Made by a program: the position numbers and the translations under genes. From positions 1-7,077 of the forward strand of contig JBKJVQ010000184.1 of assembly GCA_046717125.1 (NCBI GenBank): a stretch of 7,077 nt of DNA, in the 5' to 3' direction. Shown in pieces: positions 1-5,392 of this stretch. Origin of the DNA: JBKJVQ01 sp046717125. Lineage in GTDB: Bacteria; Pseudomonadota; Alphaproteobacteria; Rhizobiales; Methyloligellaceae. The notes under the pieces are model-generated. The model saw nothing but the letters and a program-made list of their open reading frames with translations, did no database searches and was not told the origin of the DNA. The first letter of the stretch is position 1, and every line of letters begins with the position of its first letter.

Positions 1-1
1 C

Positions 2-289
2 CGTGAATGCGCGCCGCTATGGCGCGACGCGCTGTTCGCGGAGTTGCCGGCGCTCGATCTGATCTTGGCTGTCGGGCAATACGCCCACCGCTGGCACCTC
101 AAGACGGGATGTGGGGCGTCGATGACCGAGACCGTGCGCGGCTTTCAACAACCGATGGACGGGAATCAAACCATCCTGTTTCCGCTGCCGCATCCGTCCT
201 GGCGGAACAACGCTTGGCTGAAGCGCAATCCCTGGTTCGAAATCGAGCTTCTCCCCGCGCTCAAGCGACTTGTGCGTGCGCGGCTCTAA
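2..289 (+). CDS. Uracil-DNA glycosylase family protein, C-terminal part (5' end outside window)
   Basis: An open frame enters from the left edge and ends with TAA at 287-289, giving the last 95 residues of a protein. The visible part reads ECAPLWRDALFAELP, then a hydrophobic strand ending in VGQYAHRWHL, then TETVRGF, and finally LPHPSWRNNAWLKRNPWF near residues 65-82. The HPSxRN segment and the VGQYA strand are typical of a bacterial branch of the uracil-DNA glycosylase superfamily of about 190-200 residues, where the HPS loop contacts DNA. The likely role is excision of uracil or a related damaged base in base-excision repair in the cytoplasm. The N-terminal half, including the catalytic motif, is not in view, so activity and exact family cannot be judged. 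The gene is followed by a 167-nt gap holding a palindromic repeat. Confidence 0.85.
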   Translation, partial: RECAPLWRDALFAELPALDLILAVGQYAHRWHLKTGCGASMTETVRGFQQPMDGNQTILFPLPHPSWRNNAWLKRNPWFEIELLPALKRLVRARL

Positions 290-328
290 GGGCTCGGATC
301 GATTCCGCGTTCTGGATGCGCAGCATCA

Positions 329-431
329 GTGTCTTGCCGGGGCTTGTCCCGGGCGCCTATATCCGCGAACGGCCCGACTCAAGCGCAGCTGCTGCGGGTT
401 ATGGATCGCCGGAACGAGTCCGGCGAAGACA
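329..431. repeat. Long imperfect palindromic intergenic repeat (REP-like)
   Basis: Two arms, roughly 329-366 and 394-431, are imperfect reverse complements. The best stretch, CCGGGACAAGCCCCGGC-AAGACA against CCGGAACGAGTCCGGCGAAGACA, matches at about 17 of 23 positions. A 27-nt loop separates the arms. The GGCTTGTCCCGG and ATGGATCGCCGG words resemble dispersed extragenic palindromes frequent in Rhizobiales and relatives. Placement in that family comes from memory, not a search. The element fills the gap between the glycosylase gene and lrp and could form a large hairpin in RNA. Confidence 0.6.
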
Positions 432-456
432 GCCGTTGCCGTCTGGGAAGATCGAT

Positions 457-957
457 ATGCAGGACAAGAGCAACCTTGACGCCATGGATCGGAAAATCCT
501 GGAAATTCTCCAGGTCGACTGCACCCTTCCGGTCGCGGAAATCGGCCGCAAGGTGGGACTTTCGACAACGCCCTGCTGGCGCCGCATCCAGAAGCTTGAG
601 GAAACGGGCGTCATTCAGCGCCGCGTGGCGGTGCTGGACGCCAAGAAAGTCAACGCCGGCGTTACGGTTTTCGTTGCCATCACGACCAGCAATCACAGCA
701 TGGAATGGCTGGAATCCTTCCATGCGGCCATGCAGGATTTTCCGGAGATCGTGGAATTTTACCGGATGAGCGGGCAGGTGGACTACCTCCTGCGCGTGGT
801 CGTGCCCGACATCGAGCGTTACGACGCGTTTTACAAAAAACTGATCGCGCGCGTGGGCCTGACCGATGTCAGCTCCAGTTTCGCCATGGAGCAGATCAAG
901 TTCACCACCGCGCTTCCGCTCAACTTCGCTGTGCAGCAGGGTTCGAAAAAGTCCTAA
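457..957 (+). CDS. Lrp/AsnC-family transcriptional regulator
   Basis: The 166-residue product has the two-domain Lrp/AsnC layout. An N-terminal winged helix-turn-helix spans about residues 8-60 (LDAMDRKILEILQ, then VAEIGRKVGLSTTPCWRRIQKLEETGVI). A C-terminal RAM (ligand-binding and oligomerisation) domain spans about 66-155, with the typical FYRMSGQVDYLLRVVVPDIE segment. Members are cytoplasmic DNA-binding octamers or dimers that usually respond to amino acids. The target here is unknown. The frame is open upstream to position 7, but the ATG at 457 is preferred. It has a GGGAAG ribosome site at 445-450, gives the family's normal length, and the upstream translation overlaps the glycosylase gene and a repeat. 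The nearest downstream gene is convergent, so lrp is probably monocistronic. Confidence 0.93.
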   Translation: MQDKSNLDAMDRKILEILQVDCTLPVAEIGRKVGLSTTPCWRRIQKLEETGVIQRRVAVLDAKKVNAGVTVFVAITTSNHSMEWLESFHAAMQDFPEIVEFYRMSGQVDYLLRVVVPDIERYDAFYKKLIARVGLTDVSSSFAMEQIKFTTALPLNFAVQQGSKKS

Positions 958-978
958 CCGGCAGCAGGCTTGCTGAAG

Positions 979-1170
979 TCAATTAAAGTGCAGATGGAGC
1001 TGGGCCGGCTCGGTCATATCGCGCGCCGTGAGCTGCAGCTGCGGAACGGCGTCGCCGGTACGCAGACAATACGCGAGGAGTTCGAGCAGTGAGGCGTGAA
1101 GGTCACGCTCTGCATCCATTTGCGGCGGATTTTTCGACAGGAACGCGAGAATATCCCCGTAATCAGGCAT
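979..1170 (-). CDS. Small hypothetical protein (63 aa)
   Basis: The ATG at 1168-1170 opens a 63-codon frame ending in TGA, convergent with lrp and 21 nt from its stop. Codon use looks coding, with many third-position G/C codons such as CTG, CTC, GCC and CAG. The product starts MPDYGDILAFLSKNPP and contains a Leu-rich helix, LHASLLELLAYCLRTGD, at about residues 24-40. It ends QLHLHFN. There is no signal peptide or membrane segment, so it is probably a small cytoplasmic helical protein. No family is recognised. The ribosome site is weak. A TTG three codons upstream, at 1179, is an alternative start. A longer overlapping frame on the other strand looks less like coding sequence. Confidence 0.55.
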   Translation of the reverse strand: MPDYGDILAFLSKNPPQMDAERDLHASLLELLAYCLRTGDAVPQLQLTARDMTEPAQLHLHFN

Positions 1171-1348
1171 GACTATCAATCACTCAGCGACCTCGATTCC
1201 GGTTGGTCGCAGATCGAATTGGCCAAACTTGGGCGAACCGAAAAAACCTTGGCTCGTCGCGTTAGATTGGTGACGGGGATTGCCCTGGATCACGATGACT
1301 TTTGGTCGGTTCGGCCAAATGTCATGAACGTGATCGGTTCCTAATGTT

Positions 1349-1397
1349 GAGCATGATGTCGTCTGAAAACCGCTTCACACTTTTCGGCATCATGCTC
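1349..1397. repeat. GAGCATGAT-type palindromic intergenic repeat
   Basis: The outer arms GAGCATGATG (1349-1358) and CATCATGCTC (1388-1397) are perfect 10-bp reverse complements. Inside lie GAAAACCGCTTCACACTTTTC-like words with partial complementarity. This 49-bp form closely resembles a palindromic repeat scattered between genes in many Rhizobiales genomes (recognised from memory, not searched). It sits at the 3' end of the leftward four-gene set and overlaps the final codons of the 145-aa gene. A hairpin here could protect the 3' end of that transcript or end it. Confidence 0.8.
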
Positions 1398-1827
1398 TGG
1401 GCGGGCCGCCATCACCGGGTGAGCGATCGGACTTCACGCGATCAACCGCCTTGCGAACTGCAGCGCTGACTTCGCCCCATGCCTTCGCCAAGCCCTCGCC
1501 GACATCGCGCGCGCCGCCGCGAAGCTGCTCACGCCGCCGCTGCCGCATCGCTTCGCGTTCCATATCGGTTTCGTTGCGGACGACGCGGTCGGGCGAATGG
1601 GCGAACGCCGCCTCACGCTGCATGGATTGCGCGCGGAGACGGCCGACGAGATCGCGGATCGTCGCGAACCGCGTGCGCAGATCGACGTTGGGTTGAGTCA
1701 GCCCGCCTTCCGGATCGGCCGGGACTGTCAGGGAACCGTCGAGATCGCGCGCGAACGCGTCGACTTCTGCCTGAAGCGCCGTCCAGTCCGCATTCAAGCG
1801 CGCCTGGCTGTCATCATTCTGCATCAT
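1390..1827 (-). CDS. Hypothetical helical protein (145 aa), last gene of the leftward set
   Basis: The 145-residue product is not recognised. It has no signal peptide and no membrane segment. Residues 8-30 look helical (ARLNADWTALQAEVDAFARD). A proline/glycine-rich linker follows at 33-48. A long, very arginine-rich helix spans about 49-105 (including METEREAMRQRRREQLR-type sequence near 89-103). Residues 106-132 (DVGEGLAKAWGEVSAAVRKAVDRV) form an amphipathic helix, and the tail is Gly/Pro-rich. The start at 1827 has GGGA five bases upstream, and a second ATG follows at once at 1824. The gene lies 10 nt after the exported helical protein gene and is probably co-transcribed with it. Its stop codon lies inside the palindromic repeat at 1349-1397. 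Confidence 0.75.
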   Translation of the reverse strand: MMQNDDSQARLNADWTALQAEVDAFARDLDGSLTVPADPEGGLTQPNVDLRTRFATIRDLVGRLRAQSMQREAAFAHSPDRVVRNETDMEREAMRQRRREQLRGGARDVGEGLAKAWGEVSAAVRKAVDRVKSDRSPGDGGPPRA

Positions 1828-1837
1828 TCAAATCCCG

Positions 1838-2356
1838 TCATATCTTCTTGGGTTCGTCGGCAGGCTCGCCGTTCGCATCGCCGGCGCCACCATTCCCTTT
1901 GCCGGCCTCGAAAGAGTCGAGCCAGCGAGACATATCGCGCAAAGAATCCGCAACAGACTGCTTGGCCTTCTCCCACTTCTCGCCAGCGGCTTTCGCCAGC
2001 TCATCGAGCTTCTCCTCGGCGTCAGCCAAGCGGCGCTCATATTCCGGACGCCGCTCTTCCCATTCCGTGGCAGCTTTCGCCCTGAGATCATCGTAGGCGG
2101 CTTTGATCCGCCCCAGAGCGTCGCGCGCGGCGTCCTTGGCTGCCTCCATTTGCCGCTCGGTCGCATCCTCCAGCGACTCGATGGACTTATCGATGCTGTC
2201 CTTGTTCGGCGCAGCCCGCGGCTCGGATCGATCCTGCGCAGGCTTCTCCGGTGCAGGATCGTCCTGGGCAAACAGCATTGACGGCGCGAAGATCGCCACC
2301 ACCGCAAAAGGACAGGCGAGTAGGGCAGTCTTTGCAGTCCTGAAACTCAGTCGCAT
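1838..2356 (-). CDS. Exported charged helical/coiled-coil protein (172 aa)
   Basis: The product begins with a clear Sec signal peptide: MRLSFRTAK, a hydrophobic core at about residues 9-29, and a likely cleavage at LFA-QDD near residue 30. The mature part starts with a Pro/Glu-rich linker (about 31-52). It continues as about 100 residues of Ala/Glu/Lys/Arg-rich helix (about 53-152, for example ERRLADAEEKLDELAKAAGE), followed by a Gly/Asp/Glu tail. The composition recalls apolipoprotein-like, LEA-like and Sll1863-type stress proteins, but no family is assigned. A periplasmic structural or protective role is inferred. The ATG at 2354-2356 is chosen because GAGG lies just upstream and the signal peptide starts there. 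The frame continues open to 2425, which would bury the signal. The gene lies 10 nt after the 50-aa membrane gene. Confidence 0.85.
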   Translation of the reverse strand: MRLSFRTAKTALLACPFAVVAIFAPSMLFAQDDPAPEKPAQDRSEPRAAPNKDSIDKSIESLEDATERQMEAAKDAARDALGRIKAAYDDLRAKAATEWEERRPEYERRLADAEEKLDELAKAAGEKWEKAKQSVADSLRDMSRWLDSFEAGKGNGGAGDANGEPADEPKKI

Positions 2357-2366
2357 CGGCTGACCT

Positions 2367-2519
2367 CTAATTCCAAAGGGCGTCCCAGAAACCCCCCATG
2401 ATGAAAATTCCGGCCACCACCGCAAGCGCCAGCGAGCCGAAGAGGACGTACTTCATCGAATATGGACGTCCGCCCTGCTTCACGTCTGTCTCGTCCTTTT
2501 TGATTCTGCGTTCTTCCAC
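2367..2519 (-). CDS. Small single-pass membrane protein (50 aa, GTG start)
   Basis: A GTG at 2517-2519, preceded by an AAGGAAG ribosome site, opens a 50-codon frame ending in TAG. An in-frame TGA two codons upstream fixes GTG as the earliest sensible start. The product has a charged N-terminus (MEERRIKKDETDVKQGGRP), then one transmembrane helix at about residues 24-43 (YVLFGSLALAVVAGIFIMGG), and ends FWDALWN. The charge pattern suggests the N-terminus is in the cytoplasm. The family is not recognised. The gene lies 46 nt downstream of the PLDc_N-type gene and 10 nt upstream of the exported helical protein gene, so it belongs to the same leftward transcription unit. A different frame here starting at an ATG is poorer in coding character. 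Confidence 0.75.
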   Translation of the reverse strand: MEERRIKKDETDVKQGGRPYSMKYVLFGSLALAVVAGIFIMGGFWDALWN

Positions 2520-2565
2520 GTTTCACTTCCTTCATCGAGCGAGATTGTTGCTTCGTTCGAGGACT

Positions 2566-2742
2566 CTACGGAGCCTTGGGCCCGAACAGGAGCCATAGGA
2601 TCAAACCCAGCAGCGGCAGCAGCAAGATAACGATCACCCACAACACCTTCGTGCCCGTGGATGCGGACGACTGAATGGTCTTCACGATGGCGTAGATGTC
2701 TGCGATCAGAATGATGAGACCGAGAAGCCCACCCACTTCCAT
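2566..2742 (-). CDS. PLDc_N-type small integral membrane protein (58 aa)
   Basis: The 58-residue product has two hydrophobic segments, about 5-20 (GLLGLIILIADIYAIV) and 33-53, the second reading LWVIVILLLPLLGLILWLLFG. The pattern of Thr/Lys before LWVxxILLLPLxGxxLWLLFG is that of the phospholipase D/cardiolipin-synthase N-terminal membrane domain (PLDc_N). Here it stands alone without any catalytic HKD domain, as is common for small bacterial membrane proteins. The function of such stand-alone forms is not established. The ATG at 2740-2742 follows GGAGAAG closely, a good ribosome site. It is the first gene after the EcfG-type promoter at 2809-2833, which suggests expression under general stress and a role at the membrane. 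Confidence 0.85.
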   Translation of the reverse strand: MEVGGLLGLIILIADIYAIVKTIQSSASTGTKVLWVIVILLLPLLGLILWLLFGPKAP

Positions 2743-2808
2743 TTATCTTCTCCGATGACTTGAAGGCGCGCTGAATCGACCGCGCGCAAGGCAGGAATGT
2801 TCGGTCGA

Positions 2809-2833
2809 AACGATTGCGAGCGCCGGAAGTTCC
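2809..2833 (-). promoter_or_regulatory. Sigma-EcfG-type promoter for the leftward four-gene set
   Basis: On the minus strand, GGAAC (2829-2833) is followed after exactly 16 nt by CGTT (2809-2812). This is the published consensus of alphaproteobacterial general stress sigma factors (GGAAC, 16-17 nt, CGTT). The -10 box lies 66 nt before the PLDc_N-type start codon. The cognate sigma gene is in this window. Confidence 0.85.
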
Positions 2834-2839
2834 AACTTC
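2826..2839. promoter_or_regulatory. Perfect 14-bp palindrome overlapping the -35 box
   Basis: GAAGTT-CC-AACTTC is a perfect 6+2+6 inverted repeat in the region between the four-gene set and the aldehyde dehydrogenase gene. It covers the -35 element of the EcfG-type promoter. It could be an operator for a dimeric regulator. No regulator is identified and chance is possible. Confidence 0.35.
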
Positions 2840-2909
2840 ATCGTTTGGCAATTTGGGGATGCGCGACGAGCCTGGCAAGGACTGCCACGCAAACACGGAG
2901 TTTCGACTT

Positions 2910-4274
2910 ATGGCGATCGAAAGCCGCAATCCTGCGACTGAAGAGCTTATCGAAGCCTATGAGGAACACAGCGAAAGCGCCGTTGAGGCAATTCTGGATG
3001 CTTCGCGCGACCGCTTCCGGACATGGCGGACGACGACGGTCGACGGGCGCGCCTCCCTGCTGGAGGGGCTGGCCGATGTGCTCGACCTGAAGCGCGACGA
3101 GTTTGCGAAGATCGCGACGGAGGAAATGGGTAAGACCATCGCTTCAGCGCGCGCTGAGGTTGAGAAATGTGCCGCCGGGTGCCGTTATTACGCTCAGTAC
3201 GCGCACGATTATCTCGATCCGGAGCCGGTCGCAACCGATCACAGCGAGAGCATGATCCTGCACCAGCCCTTGGGCACAATCCTGGCCATCATGCCATGGA
3301 ATTTTCCGTTTTGGCAGGCGATCCGCTGTGCCGCGCCCGCGATCGCGGCCGGGAACGTTCTCGTTCTCAAGCACGCTTCAAACGTTCCGCGTTGCGCACT
3401 CGCAATGGAGACGGCATTCGTGGAAGCGGGATTTCCGGAAGACGTATTCCGAACCGTGTTTCTCGAGTCTGAACGCGCCCAAAAACTGGTCGAGCATCCG
3501 GCGATCGCGGCGGTGTCGCTGACCGGCAGCGAGCGGGCGGGCGCGGCCGTCGCGGCCACTGCCGGCGCAGCGCTCAAAAAGACCGTCCTCGAACTCGGCG
3601 GCTCTGATCCGTTTGTTGTCATGCCATCAGCCGACTTCGGGAGCGCCGTAGAGACCGCGGTCCGCGCGCGTGTGCAGAACAACGGCCAATCCTGCATCGC
3701 TGCCAAGCGCTTCATCGTTCATACGGGCATTTACGACGCCTTTGTTAATGCGTACACGGACCAAATGCGCGATCTGACTATCGGCGACCCGATGGAGGAT
3801 GAAGTGGATCTGGGTCCGCTCGCGCTGCCGTCGATCAGGGATGGGCTGAGAGCCCAGATTCAGCAATCCGTCGAAGCAGGGGCGATCCTGTTCTTTGAGG
3901 GTGAGCTGCGTAACGGCCCCGGTTACTGGTTTCCGCCGATGGTGCTGACGGACATTCCCGAAGATGCGCCTGCGCGCCGCGAGGAGCTGTTCGGGCCGGT
4001 CGCTTCCATGTTCCGGGTCAGCTCGATCGATGAGGCGGTGGCGCTCGCCAACGAAACGGATTTCGGCTTGGGCGCTTCCGCCTGGACATCGGACGAAGCC
4101 GAACAGGATCTGTTCCTCGAGAAGCTCGACGCCGGCATGGTGTTCATCAACGCAATGGTCGCATCCGATCCCCGCCTGCCGTTCGGCGGCGTCAAGCGTT
4201 CGGGTTATGGCAGGGAACTGAATGCCTATGGCATCCACGAATTCGTCAATGTGAAGACGGCCGTCGTTGCGTGA
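2910..4274 (+). CDS. NAD(P)-dependent aldehyde dehydrogenase, succinate-semialdehyde dehydrogenase-like
   Basis: The 454-residue product is a full-length aldehyde dehydrogenase. It oxidises an aldehyde to the carboxylate with NAD(P)+ in the cytoplasm. Visible landmarks are PWNFPFW with catalytic Asn131, the cofactor-binding Lys154 (LVLKHAS), SLTGSERAG at 203-211, ELGG with general base Glu228, QNNGQSC with nucleophile Cys262, and EELFGP at 358-363. NNGQSCIAAKRFIV and the roughly 455-aa length fit the GabD1/Sad branch of succinate-semialdehyde dehydrogenases, but the substrate is not proven. The ATG at 2910 is preferred. It has CGGAG at 2896-2900, and MAIESRNPATEE is a normal family N-terminus. 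The frame is open to 2814, but that extension overlaps the promoter of the divergent operon. No clear EcfG-type promoter was found for this gene itself. Confidence 0.95.
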   Translation: MAIESRNPATEELIEAYEEHSESAVEAILDASRDRFRTWRTTTVDGRASLLEGLADVLDLKRDEFAKIATEEMGKTIASARAEVEKCAAGCRYYAQYAHDYLDPEPVATDHSESMILHQPLGTILAIMPWNFPFWQAIRCAAPAIAAGNVLVLKHASNVPRCALAMETAFVEAGFPEDVFRTVFLESERAQKLVEHPAIAAVSLTGSERAGAAVAATAGAALKKTVLELGGSDPFVVMPSADFGSAVETAVRARVQNNGQSCIAAKRFIVHTGIYDAFVNAYTDQMRDLTIGDPMEDEVDLGPLALPSIRDGLRAQIQQSVEAGAILFFEGELRNGPGYWFPPMVLTDIPEDAPARREELFGPVASMFRVSSIDEAVALANETDFGLGASAWTSDEAEQDLFLEKLDAGMVFINAMVASDPRLPFGGVKRSGYGRELNAYGIHEFVNVKTAVVA

Positions 4275-4329
4275 GCGCAGGCATCATCTCGAATCTGGGG
4301 TGCAGCTGGATTGCGCTTTAGCGCGCTCG

Positions 4330-4881
4330 TCAGAGCTTCAGCGCGCTCTCGAGTGTGATGTCGCCTTCGACGATCGGGTCTTCGTCGAAACGCATGCCCA
4401 GCATGTCGCCGAGACGGTTGCGCGCCCGGTTCACCCGGCTCTTGATGGTGCCGACGGCGCACCCGCACACCTCGGCGGCTTCCTCGTACGAGAACCCGGC
4501 GGCGCCGACGAGGACGAGCGCCTCGCGCTGATCGTCCGGAAGCTGTACGAGCGCCTTGCGGAAATCCTGCAGGTCCATATAGCCCGGTTGTTCAGGCTTG
4601 CTCGCGAGTTGCGCGGCATAGGTCCCGTCAGCATCTTCGACCTCGCGCCGGCGTTTGCGCCGCTCGGAGAAGAACGTGTTCCTCAGGATCGTGAACAGCC
4701 ACGCCTTGAGGTTGGTCCCTTCCTGAAACGAATCGAGGTGGTTCCAGGCCTTGACCAGAGTTTCCTGGACAAGATCGTCGGCGCGTTCCTTGTCGCCGCA
4801 TAGCGAAACGGCGAACGCGCGGAGATTGGACATTTCCGCAACAAGCGCCTTCCGAAGTGTGGGCGAAGCGTGAGCTTTCAC
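4330..4881 (-). CDS. ecfG: General stress ECF sigma factor EcfG
   Basis: The 183-residue product is an ECF (group 4) sigma factor of the EcfG (ECF15) type. Sigma-2 covers about residues 9-75, including GDKERADDLVQETLVKAWNH and WLFTILRNTFFSERRK, which bind the -10 element and core polymerase. Sigma-4 covers about 105-162, with LPDDQREALVLVGAAGFSYE and the recognition helix GCAVGTIKSRVNRAR, which reads the -35 GGAAC. It directs transcription of the general stress regulon and is held inactive by NepR. The start is a GTG at 4879-4881 that overlaps the nepR stop as GTGA, with AAGGA/GGAG just upstream, which points to translational coupling. It is transcribed from the EcfG-type promoter ahead of nepR, so it is probably autoactivated. 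It converges on the aldehyde dehydrogenase gene, with 55 nt between stops. Confidence 0.96.
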   Translation of the reverse strand: MKAHASPTLRKALVAEMSNLRAFAVSLCGDKERADDLVQETLVKAWNHLDSFQEGTNLKAWLFTILRNTFFSERRKRRREVEDADGTYAAQLASKPEQPGYMDLQDFRKALVQLPDDQREALVLVGAAGFSYEEAAEVCGCAVGTIKSRVNRARNRLGDMLGMRFDEDPIVEGDITLESALKL

Positions 4882-5081
4882 CCATCCTTCTCCTTCCGCT
4901 CGAGTTCCTGCAGGAGATTGAGCAGCCGCTCGGGCACAGGCTCCTGCGCGACCTCGTCATACATGGCCTGCAGATGACGCCCGATATGCGACTGGAGTTT
5001 TTGCGGCATCGGGGCGCCAGTGGCATCTGTCACGGAAAAATCCGCGTCATCATGCCTGACGCGCTCGGAAGTCTGGCCCAT
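4878..5081 (-). CDS. nepR: Anti-sigma factor NepR
   Basis: The C-terminal half carries the NepR signature at about residues 27-62: KLQSHIGRHLQAMYDEV, then EPVPERLLNLLQEL, two helices that clamp EcfG or, under stress, the sigma-like domain of PhyR. The product binds and silences EcfG in the cytoplasm. The start is uncertain. The ATG at 5079-5081 gives 67 residues, the usual family length, with GGGGA eight bases upstream, and is preferred. In-frame alternatives are ATG 5111 (77 aa), GTG 5204 (108 aa) and TTG 5219 (113 aa). With the preferred start the leader from the promoter is about 175 nt. The gene overlaps ecfG by 4 nt and faces phyR across a shared promoter region. Confidence 0.92.
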   Translation of the reverse strand: MGQTSERVRHDDADFSVTDATGAPMPQKLQSHIGRHLQAMYDEVAQEPVPERLLNLLQELERKEKDG

Positions 5082-5263
5082 TCGCGAAGTCCCCGCCGTT
5101 TTCGCGCCCATGTCAGGGCCGTCGTCGCGTTCGTGTCCGGAATGCTCTGGCTCGGCTATAGATGCCCGGGCCGGTCCCTCACCAGGCTTCTTGCGATGAT
5201 TCACTACGTATTTCCACAAATCAACGGATGGCTAAGGCTCGAGCTGGAGATCATCCCGGCGCA

Positions 5264-5289
5264 AACGCGCATGGGATGACTTTGGTTCC
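5264..5289 (-). promoter_or_regulatory. Sigma-EcfG-type promoter of nepR-ecfG
   Basis: On the minus strand, GGAAC (5285-5289) is followed after 17 nt by CGTT (5264-5267), a perfect match to the EcfG consensus. It would transcribe nepR and ecfG and so form a positive loop on the sigma factor and a negative loop through NepR. About 180 nt separate the -10 box from the preferred nepR start. The 311-nt stretch between the nepR and phyR starts (5082-5392) holds this promoter, its divergent partner and the two leaders. I see no other gene there. Confidence 0.87.
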
Positions 5290-5299
5290 AGCAGGCCAT

Positions 5300-5324
5300 G
5301 GAACTTTTTATCTGGCGCACAGTT
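5300..5324 (+). promoter_or_regulatory. Sigma-EcfG-type promoter of phyR
   Basis: GGAAC (5300-5304) is followed by 16 nt and AGTT (5321-5324), which keeps the conserved GTT of the EcfG -10 box at standard spacing. The -10 lies about 68 nt before the phyR ATG. Its -35 box and that of the nepR promoter form the inverted repeat GTTCCA-8 nt-TGGAAC. Confidence 0.8.
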
Positions 5325-5392
5325 CTAGCGGCGGGTATCTCCCTTTCCGTACCGCTGCCGCGCCGGCCGCTCGATTTGCAGGGATTCCACGA

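Noticed and set aside
411..436. GGAAC followed by CGTT on the plus strand ahead of lrp
   Set aside because: The spacer is 18 nt rather than 16-17, and the GGAAC lies inside an arm of the palindromic repeat. Probably chance.
7..456. N-terminal extension of the Lrp frame (open from position 7)
   Set aside because: It overlaps the glycosylase gene in another frame and the palindromic repeat. The Lrp domain starts right after the ATG at 457, which has a good ribosome site.
1317..1341. GGAAC on the minus strand upstream of the 63-aa gene
   Set aside because: No GTT at 16-17 nt spacing, so it is not an EcfG promoter.
1096..1344. 82-aa plus-strand frame with a segment (ELAKLGRTEKTLARRVRLVTG) faintly like an AraC-type helix-turn-helix
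   Set aside because: Its first third is antisense to the better-supported 63-aa gene, codon use is weaker, there is no ribosome site, and the resemblance is too short to call even a remnant.
2347..2535. 62-aa minus-strand frame over the 50-aa membrane gene
   Set aside because: The product is a low-quality Arg/Gly-rich string. The overlapping GTG frame gives a clean charged N-terminus plus transmembrane helix with proper operon spacing.
2814..2909. N-terminal extension of the aldehyde dehydrogenase
   Set aside because: It covers part of the divergent EcfG promoter and its palindrome. The ATG at 2910 gives the normal family start with CGGAG upstream.
3627..4238. 203-aa antisense frame inside the aldehyde dehydrogenase gene
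   Set aside because: It is a high-GC shadow of a gene with full catalytic motifs, and the product has no recognisable features.
4320..4347. Hairpin AGCGCGCT-12 nt-AGCGCGCT at the ecfG 3' end
   Set aside because: It has an 8-bp stem but no T-run on either strand, and each arm is itself a palindrome. Not convincing as a terminator.
4267..4803. 178-aa plus-strand frame antisense to ecfG
   Set aside because: Shadow frame of a clearly recognised sigma factor.
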